From contig NZ_JARUQS010000002.1 of NCBI RefSeq assembly GCF_029767755.1, forward strand, positions 372,808 to 436,807: DNA of 64,000 nt. The letters are read 5' to 3'. Each line of letters begins with the position of its first letter. Position 1 is the first letter of the stretch. Of this stretch, positions 26,776 through 35,529 are shown piece by piece. Source of the DNA: Thiomicrorhabdus sp. zzn3 (GTDB taxonomy: Bacteria > Pseudomonadota > Gammaproteobacteria > Thiomicrospirales > Thiomicrospiraceae). Below the pieces are notes generated by a model. It saw only the letters and a list, made by a program, of their open reading frames with translations. It was not told the DNA's origin and did no database searches. A program made the position numbers and the translations under genes.

Positions 26776-27691
26776 GGGGAGTGCGTGTCGACGGCTTTGA
26801 TGGGGAATAGGTTAAAAAGGTGACACCGCCAATCACCAATCCCAATCCGATGGCATGCCAGATGCCAAACGGTTCTTGTAAAATCCACACGGCTAGGACG
26901 ATGGTCACCATTGGCCCCAGCGAACCGATGATACCCGTTTGTGCCGGACCGATGCGGGCGATGGCCTCACTGATCATAAAGCTGGGAATGACGGTACTGA
27001 ACACCGCCAATAACGCCAACCACAACCAGGCCTGTTGAGAAACCTGAAGTGCGCTGAAATCAGCCAGCAAAGCATAGTGGGTGAGCACAAAAAGGCTGGA
27101 AATGGTCATGGCCAAACTGGTAAACCAGAGGCTGCCGACCCGATGAATCAGCTTCTTGCCGAACAGCACATAAAACGAAAAGCTCAGTGCGGCCAGAAAC
27201 ACCAGCAGTGTACCCAGCAGGGTTTGTTCTCCACTAAAACTCAACTCCTGGTAAAAGGCGACCCATAACCCTGAGTAAGTAATGACGAGAGAGAGCAAGA
27301 TCTTGCGGGTCAGCGGAGTTTTGAAAAACAGGGCGCCCAGCAGAGCGACCCAAATCGGGTAGGTAAACAGGGTTAACCTTTCGAGCTGCGCCGAGATCAT
27401 TTCCAGCCCTTTAAGATCGAGCCACGAAGAGAGGTAGTAGCCGATAAAGCCCAAAAAAGCGATTTGCAGCCATTTCCCTTGCACGATGGGAGCCTCTTGC
27501 TGTCGCCGCAGCCAGAGCATGATCGCAACATAGACCGGAAGCGCGATGGCCATACGCAGCATCAATACATCGTCGGTATTCAGGCCTTGCGCATAAGCGA
27601 GTTTGATAAAAATCGATTTTAGAGAAAACAGGGCGGTGCCGACAATAGCCAGCAGAAAACCGATTGCGGAAGCGGAAAGCCGGTCAGACAT
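26768..27691 (-). CDS. EamA/DMT family permease
   Basis: Drug/metabolite-transporter superfamily member with about ten helices in two five-helix halves. The first half contains ALFSLKSIFIKLAYAQG and the second ends with LAVWILQEPFGIWHAIGLGLVIGGV, both hallmark EamA segments. Substrates of such proteins are usually metabolites, not drugs; none can be assigned here. The ATG (MSDRLSASAIGF) lies nine bases after the methyltransferase stop; a longer frame begins with TTG inside that gene. Length 307. Confidence 0.9.
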   Translation of the reverse strand: MSDRLSASAIGFLLAIVGTALFSLKSIFIKLAYAQGLNTDDVLMLRMAIALPVYVAIMLWLRRQQEAPIVQGKWLQIAFLGFIGYYLSSWLDLKGLEMISAQLERLTLFTYPIWVALLGALFFKTPLTRKILLSLVITYSGLWVAFYQELSFSGEQTLLGTLLVFLAALSFSFYVLFGKKLIHRVGSLWFTSLAMTISSLFVLTHYALLADFSALQVSQQAWLWLALLAVFSTVIPSFMISEAIARIGPAQTGIIGSLGPMVTIVLAVWILQEPFGIWHAIGLGLVIGGVTFLTYSPSKPSTRTPQN

Positions 27692-27699
27692 GAGCGAGT

Positions 27700-28305
27700 T
27701 TACGCTTTTTGTCCCACATACCAAGCGTATCGGTGGCGTAGCGGTTGTTCGGAAGCGTCGTTCTCATTTGGCAGCCAGCCTTCACCATAAACCCGAGTGT
27801 GCAGTTCTGGCCAGGCCTGATTGAATTCGCCGCTGTGAATGTAGAAATCGGGATTAGTTGGCGCATTCTCTTGAACCGGTGACAGAAAGGTCTGGTAATA
27901 GAGCAAACCGCCGGGCTTGAGGGCATCACGGATTTGCGGAAAAAGTTTGCGATCCAGGTAGCGACTGATCACGATGACATCAAATTGCTGATAGGGCAGA
28001 AGCATCTGTTCCAGATCGGTGATAAGGGGCTCAATCGGCAGTTGGTTTAGACTGGCCCAGTTATTCAATACCGTCAGGGCACTGTCGGAGATATCCCATG
28101 CTTGAGTTTTCAGGCCGCACTGTGCCAGAAAACGCGCATTCCCGCCCAAGCCACATGCCAGCTCCAAAGCCCGGCCCTTAAACGGCAGCAGACCGCTATG
28201 CTGTTTAAGCACAAAGCAGGGCTTGGCCGGTGTCTGTACGGTCGCGTCAGCGTATTTTTGATCCCATTTTTGAGCGGTAGCGGAAACAGCGGGCAGTTCA
28301 GACAT
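27700..28305 (-). CDS. SAM-dependent class I methyltransferase
   Basis: A Rossmann-fold methyltransferase of 201 residues. Motif I is ALELACGLGGNARFLA, the acidic motif II is in AWDISDSAL, and motif IV is FDVIVISRYLDR. The target is not evident; TehB-like and ubiE-like proteins share this layout but I see no specific signature. It stands between trkH and the EamA permease on the same strand, 33 bases after trkH, so it is probably in that transcript. Confidence 0.88.
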   Translation of the reverse strand: MSELPAVSATAQKWDQKYADATVQTPAKPCFVLKQHSGLLPFKGRALELACGLGGNARFLAQCGLKTQAWDISDSALTVLNNWASLNQLPIEPLITDLEQMLLPYQQFDVIVISRYLDRKLFPQIRDALKPGGLLYYQTFLSPVQENAPTNPDFYIHSGEFNQAWPELHTRVYGEGWLPNENDASEQPLRHRYAWYVGQKA

Positions 28306-28338
28306 AGTGCGATTTTCTCGGATTTTTTCTTAACGGGG

Positions 28339-29790
28339 TTATTTGCGCCAGAAGGCCGCGGTGAACAGCACCAGTAAGGTGAAAATTTCGAGACGTCCCA
28401 GCAGCATGGCAAAGGTTAGCACCCATTTTACCGGATCGCTCATGCTCTGATAGTTGGCGGCAACTTCGCCCAATCCCGGCCCCAGATTATTCATCATCGC
28501 GGCAATGGCTGAGAAGGCGGTGACCTGGTCGACACCAAGCGCCATGATGGTGAGCATCAGAATGGCGAAGGTGAAGGCGTAGACCGAGAAGAAGCCCCAG
28601 ACCGCAGTCATGACTTTTTCCGGAATCGGCTTGCCATGAAGTTTGACCGGCATAATCGCATTGGGGTGAAGCAGGCCTTTGATTTCACGTGTTCCCTGTT
28701 TAAACAGCAAGACAAACCGGATCATTTTCATCCCCCCTGCCGTGGAACCGGCGCTGCCGCCAATGAAGCTGAGCATAATCAACAGCACGGGGATGAATAC
28801 CGGCCATACCGAAAAGTCGGCATTGGCAAAGCCGGTGGTCGTGGCCAGTGAGACCGTCTGGAAGGCGCCATAACGGAAGGATTCTTCCAGGGTCGGGTAA
28901 ACATCGTGCACATAGAGATACAGTGTCACCACCAGCGTGGCCAAAACGAGCAGGCCTGTATAGGCGCGGAATTCCGGGTCCCAGCGGTATGGCGATACGC
29001 TCAGGTGGCGGAAGGCGCTGAAGTGCAGCGCAAAGTTAATCCCGGAGAGAAACATGAAGAGAATAGCGACCATTTCCACCGAGGTGCTGTTGAAATAGCC
29101 GATGCTGGCATCGTGGGTGGAAAAGCCGCCGATGGCAACGGTGGAAAAGCTGTGGGCAAAGGCGTCAAACCAACTCATGCCGGCCATCCAGTAGCCGATG
29201 GCGCATGCCAGGGTTAATCCAAGGTAGAGATACCAGAGGGATTTGGCCGTTTCGGAAATGCGCGGGGCGATTTTGGTGTCTTTCATCGGACCCGGGGTCT
29301 CAGCACGGTATAGCTGCATGCCCCCGATGCCGAGCATGGGGAGGATGGCGACGGCCAAAACGATGATCCCCATGCCGCCCATCCATTGCAGCTGCTGACG
29401 ATACCAGAGAATGGCGTGAGGCAGTTCGTCTAACCCCATTAACACGGTCGCCCCAGTGGTGGTCAGCCCGGAAAAGGACTCAAAAATGGCATCGGTCAGA
29501 GTCAGCGGCACTTCCTTTTCAATATAGAACGGCAGGGCCCCGACCAATCCCAGTACCGTCCAGAACATCACCACGACTAAAAAACCATCGCGGATTTTGA
29601 GGTCCTGTTTATGGTTGCGAATCGGATACCATAAAAACAGTCCAAGCAGAAATACGCCCATCATGACGCTGGAAAAGGCCAGAAAGGCGCCGTCACGGTA
29701 GATAATCGAGATGATGACCGGGGGTACCAGGCTGATACTGTATACCATCAGCAGCAGTCCGAATACTTTGGTGATGATCTTGGAATGCAT
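28339..29790 (-). CDS. trkH: Trk potassium uptake system membrane subunit TrkH
   Basis: K+ channel-like subunit of the Trk system. Four pore repeats are recognisable: SFSGLTTTGATVL, FSTVAIGGFSTHDAS, VSLATTTGFANADF and AAMMNNLGPGLGEVA. These form the selectivity filter region. The GGSAGSTAGGMKMIR loop is typical. Length 483 is normal. The gene follows trkA by 15 bases, giving a complete Trk transporter. Confidence 0.96.
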   Translation of the reverse strand: MHSKIITKVFGLLLMVYSISLVPPVIISIIYRDGAFLAFSSVMMGVFLLGLFLWYPIRNHKQDLKIRDGFLVVVMFWTVLGLVGALPFYIEKEVPLTLTDAIFESFSGLTTTGATVLMGLDELPHAILWYRQQLQWMGGMGIIVLAVAILPMLGIGGMQLYRAETPGPMKDTKIAPRISETAKSLWYLYLGLTLACAIGYWMAGMSWFDAFAHSFSTVAIGGFSTHDASIGYFNSTSVEMVAILFMFLSGINFALHFSAFRHLSVSPYRWDPEFRAYTGLLVLATLVVTLYLYVHDVYPTLEESFRYGAFQTVSLATTTGFANADFSVWPVFIPVLLIMLSFIGGSAGSTAGGMKMIRFVLLFKQGTREIKGLLHPNAIMPVKLHGKPIPEKVMTAVWGFFSVYAFTFAILMLTIMALGVDQVTAFSAIAAMMNNLGPGLGEVAANYQSMSDPVKWVLTFAMLLGRLEIFTLLVLFTAAFWRK

Positions 29791-29805
29791 GAGGGGTAAA
29801 TGACC

Positions 29806-31227
29806 TTAAAAAGAACTGCTGACGGTTGGGTTGAGCCAGCTTTTTGAATCTTTAGGGGTAAACAGCTCTGCAATGGCCGGCGCACTTTGCGGGTCGGTCA
29901 AAAACAGAATGACATGGTCTTCGGCCTCGATCTCTACATCACGATGGGAGATGAGGACTTGGTCTTCGCGAATAATGCAGCCGACAGTAATGTCTTTTGG
30001 CCAGTCGATATCACCGATGCGTTGGCCGATTACCTTAGAGCTGTTTTCACTGCCATGGGCGATGACCTCCATGGTTTCGGCCGCACCGCGGCGTAAGGTG
30101 GCGGCCTGAACGGTGTCGCCCTGACGCATGTAGTGCAGTAGTTTACTGGTGGTGATCTGGTCGGCTGAGATAGCGACATCAATGCTGTTGAGCTGAATCA
30201 ATTCGATGTAAGACTGGTTGTTCACCAGTGCGATGACGCGGCGTACGCCGAGTTTTTTTGCCAGCATGCCCGAGATGATATTGGCTTCATCGGAATTGGT
30301 GACCGCCACAAACAGATCGATTTCGTCGATGTTCTCTTCAAGCAACAGGTCCTTATCGGCAACATCACCATGAATAATGATGGTTTTTTCCAGTGTTTCG
30401 GCGACGGTTCGAGCCTGTTGGATATTATGGTCAATCAGTTTGACCTGATGCTTCTTCTCCAATTCCTGAGCGAGACTGAAACCGATATTTCCACCGCCGG
30501 CAATCATGATATTGCGCGATGGGCGCTCTTTATGGCGGCGCAACTCCTCCACAATTGCCGGGATGTGCTTGGGTTCAGCCAGGAAAAAGACCTCGTCATC
30601 CGGCTTGATCATGGCGTCGCCGGTTGGCATCACCACTTCGTCTTTACGATAGATAGCGACAATCCGCGTTTTGACCTCTTTTGGCAGGTAGTTCTTGAGT
30701 TCCTTGATCTTTTTATCGACCAGCAAGCTGCCTTTGTAGGCGCGCACTGCAATCAAACGAACTTTGCCCTCTGCAAAGTCGATAACCTGCAAAGAGCCAG
30801 GGTATTCGATGAGCTGCAGGATGTAATTGGTCACCAAGGTTTCCGGGCTGATTAAGACATCAATCGGCAGGGTATCGGTACTGTAACCGCGGCTAAACAG
30901 CTCGGGATGATCGAGGTAGGATCGGCTGCGGACTCGCGCAATTTTGGTTGGGGTTTTATGCAGGATATGGGCAATTTGGCAAGCCAGAATATTGGTTTCG
31001 TCGTTTTGAGTTGCAGCGATGAGCATGTCCGCTTCTTCAAGCCCCGCTTGTTCCAAAATGTCCGGATGAGAGGCATGGCCGCTGACGGTACGAATATCCA
31101 GGCGGTCCTGCAATCTTTGTAAGTGGGCGCGATCCAGATCGACGACGGTGACGTCGTTATTTTCGTTAGCCAGCAGTTCGGCCAATGAGGAGCCGACCTG
31201 TCCAGCCCCCAAGATGACAATATTCAT
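29806..31227 (-). CDS. trkA: Trk system NAD-binding regulatory subunit TrkA
   Basis: Peripheral RCK protein that gates TrkH. There are two RCK units: the first NAD-binding motif is GAGQVGSSLAELL at the N-terminus, the second GGGNIGFSLAQELE near residue 240. A TrkA-C domain follows each. Length 473 is slightly longer than the usual 458. Promoter elements are not clear in the 121-base gap upstream. Confidence 0.96.
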   Translation of the reverse strand: MNIVILGAGQVGSSLAELLANENNDVTVVDLDRAHLQRLQDRLDIRTVSGHASHPDILEQAGLEEADMLIAATQNDETNILACQIAHILHKTPTKIARVRSRSYLDHPELFSRGYSTDTLPIDVLISPETLVTNYILQLIEYPGSLQVIDFAEGKVRLIAVRAYKGSLLVDKKIKELKNYLPKEVKTRIVAIYRKDEVVMPTGDAMIKPDDEVFFLAEPKHIPAIVEELRRHKERPSRNIMIAGGGNIGFSLAQELEKKHQVKLIDHNIQQARTVAETLEKTIIIHGDVADKDLLLEENIDEIDLFVAVTNSDEANIISGMLAKKLGVRRVIALVNNQSYIELIQLNSIDVAISADQITTSKLLHYMRQGDTVQAATLRRGAAETMEVIAHGSENSSKVIGQRIGDIDWPKDITVGCIIREDQVLISHRDVEIEAEDHVILFLTDPQSAPAIAELFTPKDSKSWLNPTVSSSF

Positions 31228-31348
31228 AGGCTTATCGATTTGATTGGTTGATTAAATGCCGATGTAAATTTTATCTGCTTTCGACTCTATTTTAGGCTTT
31301 TTGTGCCGGTTGACGGATAAAAATCTGTCTGTTTTATCGCCAATCGGG

Positions 31349-32695
31349 CTAAAGTGGGTTTTTGGGGTCGATTCCGAGTGCTTTAAGTTTTCGGTACAGA
31401 TTGGTTCGATCGACACCGGAGCGTTTGGCGGTTTCAGAAACATTGCCTCCCGTCTCCCGCAATAACTGGCTCAGATAGGCCTTTTCAAACTGGTCTTTCG
31501 CCTGTTTGAGATTCACACTGGTATCGACGCCAAGTCCAGCGGTTTCATTCTGTTCCGATTGGGTCAGGGCGGAACGAATCTCTTCATCGGTGACATCACC
31601 GTTGCCGAGAATCAACAGTTTCTGGATCAGGTTTTGCAGTTCGCGTAAGTTTCCCGGCCAACTGTACTGGCGCATGATGTTTTGTGCTGAGACGCTGAAA
31701 TGGCGGTAGCCAAGGCCTTCGTGAGTCACGAATTGATTAATAAAATGTTCGATCAGGTCGGGAATGTCTTCGGTGTGTTGACGCAGGGCCGGAACTTGAA
31801 TGGACATCACCTGAAGGCGCTGATAGAGATCATCCCGAAACTGTCCTTGCAGATGCACGGTTTCCAAACCGATCTTGCTCAAAGCGATGACGCGTAGATC
31901 CAGCTGAATGCATTCGGGCTGGGTTGCAATCTGAAAACAGTGGTTGAGAATCAGGTTGGAGAGCAAAGACTGACTGGCTTCATTGAGTTGATCTGCATCA
32001 CTGATGACTAAGGTACCGCCGTCAATCTGGCGTAACTGGTTGAGCAAGGTGGTATCTGCATGCAGCGCATTTTCAACCAGGGCATTGAAATCGTTAGCGT
32101 AAAAAGTGAGCAGGCCTGCTTCTTTGCGATCGGAGGTCTTATGCACCGCCTTGGCAAAGTGCTTTTTCCCGCTGCCGGCTTCGCCGGTGATTAAAATCGG
32201 CATGCTGTATTTAGCCAAGCGTTCAACCGACTCTCTTAGAGAGCTCATGAGTTTGCTTTTGCCGATGGGTAAGATCTGTTCCGGCAGGGTCTGTTTAAGC
32301 TGACGGTTTTCCTGGTGCAGTCGAGTGTGTTGCAGAGCACGTTCGGCAATCACGATCAGCTTGGCAAGTGAAAGCGGCTTTTCAAGGAAATCATAGGCGC
32401 CGAGTTTGGTCGCTTCAATGGCGGTTTCGATGGTGCCGTGGCCGGACATCATCACAATGCTGGTCTGTTCCAGCAGCGGGTCGCTTTGCATCTCTTTAAG
32501 CAGTGTGATCCCGTCAATATCCGGCATCCAGACGTCAAGGAAGATGACATCAGGCACATTGCTTTTCCAGGCTTTTTTCGCCTGAACGCCGTTGGCGGCG
32601 GTTTCAATCTGGTAACCTTCTTCTTCAAATATTTCCTGCATCAGGCTGCGGATGTCTTTTTCGTCATCCACGATCAGAATTTTTCCCGCTTTCAT
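31349..32695 (-). CDS. ntrX: NtrX-type response regulator lacking the GAFTGA loop
   Basis: A REC-AAA-Fis regulator of 448 residues. The receiver has the phosphoacceptor Asp54 (FLDVWMPD). The AAA domain has Walker A GEAGSGKKHFAK and a weak Walker B (GGTLVISDADQL in place of GTLFLDE). The ELFG...GAFTGA loop that contacts sigma-54 is absent; the corresponding part reads FNALVENALHADTTLLNQL. The C-terminal Fis helix-turn-helix (GGNVSETAKRSGVDRTNLYRKL) is intact. It overlaps ntrY by four bases (ATGA). NtrX proteins of other groups also lack GAFTGA, which suggests it does not activate sigma-54 in the usual way. Confidence 0.93.
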   Translation of the reverse strand: MKAGKILIVDDEKDIRSLMQEIFEEEGYQIETAANGVQAKKAWKSNVPDVIFLDVWMPDIDGITLLKEMQSDPLLEQTSIVMMSGHGTIETAIEATKLGAYDFLEKPLSLAKLIVIAERALQHTRLHQENRQLKQTLPEQILPIGKSKLMSSLRESVERLAKYSMPILITGEAGSGKKHFAKAVHKTSDRKEAGLLTFYANDFNALVENALHADTTLLNQLRQIDGGTLVISDADQLNEASQSLLSNLILNHCFQIATQPECIQLDLRVIALSKIGLETVHLQGQFRDDLYQRLQVMSIQVPALRQHTEDIPDLIEHFINQFVTHEGLGYRHFSVSAQNIMRQYSWPGNLRELQNLIQKLLILGNGDVTDEEIRSALTQSEQNETAGLGVDTSVNLKQAKDQFEKAYLSQLLRETGGNVSETAKRSGVDRTNLYRKLKALGIDPKNPL

Positions 32696-34881
32696 TCCGT
32701 TGTGTCACCTAATAGAATCGGTAAATAAATTATAAAGCATGTTCCGTTGCCAGGCGCGGTTTCCACCGCAATTTGGCCGTTATGTTCTTCGACGATTTTA
32801 CGCACAATGGCCAGACCCAGGCCAGTGCCTTTGGGTTTGTCGGTGGCATAGGGTTCAAAAATCCAGTTGCGCGCTTCTTCATCAATCCCCGGGCCATTGT
32901 CGCAGACTACGATCTTAAGTTCATTCGCTTCCGCTTCGCAGTCGGTGGTTAAGGTAATTTGGGGAGCGTCGCATTGCTCGGTCGCTTCAATGGCATTTTT
33001 GATCAGATTGTGGAACAGCTGGCGCAGTCGCGAAGGGTCGACCATCATCATTGGGCAGCGTTCATCCAGTTGCTGGGTGATGCGCCACGCCGCTTCAGGC
33101 CCTCGGTACATCAAGCTAATATCCTCAATCAGCTGATTGACGTTAGTTTGCCTTAACTGCAATTCCGGTGTGTTGGCATAATCCGAGAAGGCCTGTACCA
33201 GAGTTTGCATGGTGTTGACCTGCTCGATAATGGTATGGGTCATGCGTTCCAGTAGCGCCTGGTCTTCGGTTTGCAGTTTGCGATGCAATTTGTAATTAAG
33301 ACGTTCGGCTGAAAGCTGAATCGGGGTCAAGGGGTTTTTGATCTCGTGCGCCAGGCGACGCGCAACATCACTCCACGCCGCATTTAACTGGGCCTGGACC
33401 AGTTCGGTAATGTCGTCGATGACGATAACAAATCCGCCCACCTTTTGATCAATGCTTGGCAGGGTTGAACCGTGGAAAAGCAGGATTTTCTGTCCCTGTT
33501 TGCAGGAGAACTTGTGTTGCATATTCCAGGGTTTGACGCTTTTGTCGAACATCGGTGCCACGTGATCGATGAGCTCTTTCAAATGACTGCTGTCTTCATA
33601 TTCGTACAGCTCGTTTAGGCGTTTGCCGAGGTGGCGATTGAGGTCGGTGTTGAGAATCATTGCTGCGGCGTCATTGCAGGTTCGCAAACGTTTGTTCATA
33701 TCGAAAGTGAGTACACCGCTGGTTAGATTCTGAATGATCGCTTGCAGGTAGAGTTTTTGTACTTCGGTCTGCTGGTGACCGATTTTGATGTCGTTACGTG
33801 CCTGGGCGATACGTTGGATCATGTCGTTGAAGGATTGAATCAGTGTGCCGAATTCGTCATCTCGTTCCACCGGCATTTTGATGCTGTAATCGCCTCGCGC
33901 GACGGCTGCGGTTCCCCGCGACAAGGTGCGCAGGGGGCGGGTGAGATTGTGTACCGCCTGAATCGTAAACAGCAAGGCGGTGACGATTGTCAGTAACAGG
34001 ACCATGGAGAGCACCAGGGTAAAACTGGTGGTTAATGGCCCTTTCAGGTAAGAGAGTTCTTTGTACTGTCCGGAAGCGACCTTGACCGACTCAGCCAGTT
34101 CACTGATGCCGACCGGGATGTTGAAGATAACCTGTAGCGCATAGTTACCGTTGAGTTGCAGATCCGAGAACGGCACGATGACACGAATAATTTCTTGATT
34201 GTGGGTTGCGCCGGGAACGCTTTCGATCGCGGCATAGGTTTTTTTCTGACGAATCTGCTGGAAAAGGTTGTCGCCAGGTGGTACCGGTAAAATATCGGTC
34301 TCGTCCAGACTGCTGAAGGCAATCAGTTGCTGGTTGGAGTGGTAGAGCGCCACCTCTTGAGCATTGAGCCGGGTTCGCAGGGTACTGACTCCAATAAAAG
34401 GTGATGAGGCGAGCAGAGAGCGGTTTTCTTTAGCCACGCTTAAGGTAAGGTTAAGGCTGTCGATGGTCTTGTTGTCGAGAATGGTACGCACCAAAGTAGC
34501 GGCATTTTCCAGTGCCGTTTCGGTTTTGACGTCAAACCACTGATTGAGTCCCTGATGAATGAAATTTAGCGCAAAGTAGAAAATGATGGCTGCCGGGATG
34601 CCTAGCAAGAGGGTGAAAATGGCGGTAATCCTCAGCGTTAATTTGATGCCGGAACTGCGATGTAGATAGCGTTTGCGCAACGTCCATAGAGTGCGCCCAA
34701 GCATGAACAGGAGTACACTGATACCGGCAAAAGTAAAGAAGAGCAGGCTCGAATAGGCTTCGGCAAATTCCGAGGCGTTCTGCAAGATCTGACTCATCAT
34801 AATCAGCGCAATCAGTAGGGCGCTGGAGAGCAGTACCAGCCAGCCATATTGTTTAATCAGTCGCCACTTGCTTCCTTTCAT
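32692..34881 (-). CDS. ntrY: NtrY-type sensor histidine kinase
   Basis: Membrane sensor kinase paired with NtrX. There are three N-terminal helices, then a periplasmic sensor segment (about 115-285), a fourth helix, HAMP (near 310-365), PAS (about 375-490), the HisKA box with RRLAHEIKNPLTPIQLSAERL, and the ATPase domain with NLIKNAIEA, DNGPGI and KGTGLGLAIV. The NtrY/X pair is linked to nitrogen and redox control in other proteobacteria. The ATG at 34881 overlaps the DUF4390 gene stop by four bases; a TTG two codons earlier is less likely. Length 729. Confidence 0.95.
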   Translation of the reverse strand: MKGSKWRLIKQYGWLVLLSSALLIALIMMSQILQNASEFAEAYSSLLFFTFAGISVLLFMLGRTLWTLRKRYLHRSSGIKLTLRITAIFTLLLGIPAAIIFYFALNFIHQGLNQWFDVKTETALENAATLVRTILDNKTIDSLNLTLSVAKENRSLLASSPFIGVSTLRTRLNAQEVALYHSNQQLIAFSSLDETDILPVPPGDNLFQQIRQKKTYAAIESVPGATHNQEIIRVIVPFSDLQLNGNYALQVIFNIPVGISELAESVKVASGQYKELSYLKGPLTTSFTLVLSMVLLLTIVTALLFTIQAVHNLTRPLRTLSRGTAAVARGDYSIKMPVERDDEFGTLIQSFNDMIQRIAQARNDIKIGHQQTEVQKLYLQAIIQNLTSGVLTFDMNKRLRTCNDAAAMILNTDLNRHLGKRLNELYEYEDSSHLKELIDHVAPMFDKSVKPWNMQHKFSCKQGQKILLFHGSTLPSIDQKVGGFVIVIDDITELVQAQLNAAWSDVARRLAHEIKNPLTPIQLSAERLNYKLHRKLQTEDQALLERMTHTIIEQVNTMQTLVQAFSDYANTPELQLRQTNVNQLIEDISLMYRGPEAAWRITQQLDERCPMMMVDPSRLRQLFHNLIKNAIEATEQCDAPQITLTTDCEAEANELKIVVCDNGPGIDEEARNWIFEPYATDKPKGTGLGLAIVRKIVEEHNGQIAVETAPGNGTCFIIYLPILLGDTTE

Positions 34882-35528
34882 AACCAACTCTTTGGGGTGT
34901 ATAAGGTGGTTTCAAACCAGTCACTGTCGAGTTGCCACTCCGGGTTGAACAGCGCATTTAAAATCATCGGTGCCGGCAAACGCCAATAATTCAGACGAAT
35001 TCTCAGTTTGAGCGTGTATTTCTGTCCCGGGTGCAGTTCAGACAGGGAGAGGACCGGGAACGCAGCCAGTGTGCCGAGTGTGGCTAACGCTTTGTTTAAA
35101 CTGGAAAAGTGCTGGCGGTTCTGGTTGCGCTGGTTTTCCAGTGTATAGCGATTATGGAACGAAGAGTAGCTCAACTGGGTTTGATAGCGAATGTTGACGC
35201 GCTCCCGGTCGTATTTAATGCCGATCAGGCGTTGATGTTCAGTAAAAATGATTTCAGTTTCGAAGGTCAAGGGGATTTCATTGTAAATGGCGTCAATCAA
35301 GGCTTGGGGAAGGTGAAACTGGGTTTGCGAGTCAAACAGCAGCTGTTCGTTTTCCTGGTAATCGGTGACTTGCATAATGCGAATCTCATCAGAAGCCATG
35401 GCAGGCTGCCAGATGAGCAAGATCAGAAAAGTGAACAGGCCTGTCCAGTTCAGAGCCGGTTTTAGCCGCTGCTTATCGGTTTGGCGGCAAAGCGGCATGG
35501 AGGGGTTCGCCTGCAACGCCAATGCCAT
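34878..35528 (-). CDS. DUF4390-type secreted protein
   Basis: A secreted protein of unknown function. A late signal peptide (LNWTGLFTFLILLIWQPAMA, about residues 26-50) is followed by a 165-residue beta-rich domain with EIIFTEHQRLIGIKYDRER and LRIRLNYWRLPAPMILNAL. The length and its place between rsmB and ntrY match the DUF4390 family, which is regularly found there. It may sense or transmit a periplasmic signal to NtrY; that is inference. The ATG at 35528 lies one base after the rsmB stop. Confidence 0.85.
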   Translation of the reverse strand: MALALQANPSMPLCRQTDKQRLKPALNWTGLFTFLILLIWQPAMASDEIRIMQVTDYQENEQLLFDSQTQFHLPQALIDAIYNEIPLTFETEIIFTEHQRLIGIKYDRERVNIRYQTQLSYSSFHNRYTLENQRNQNRQHFSSLNKALATLGTLAAFPVLSLSELHPGQKYTLKLRIRLNYWRLPAPMILNALFNPEWQLDSDWFETTLYTPKSWL

Positions 35529-35529
35529 T

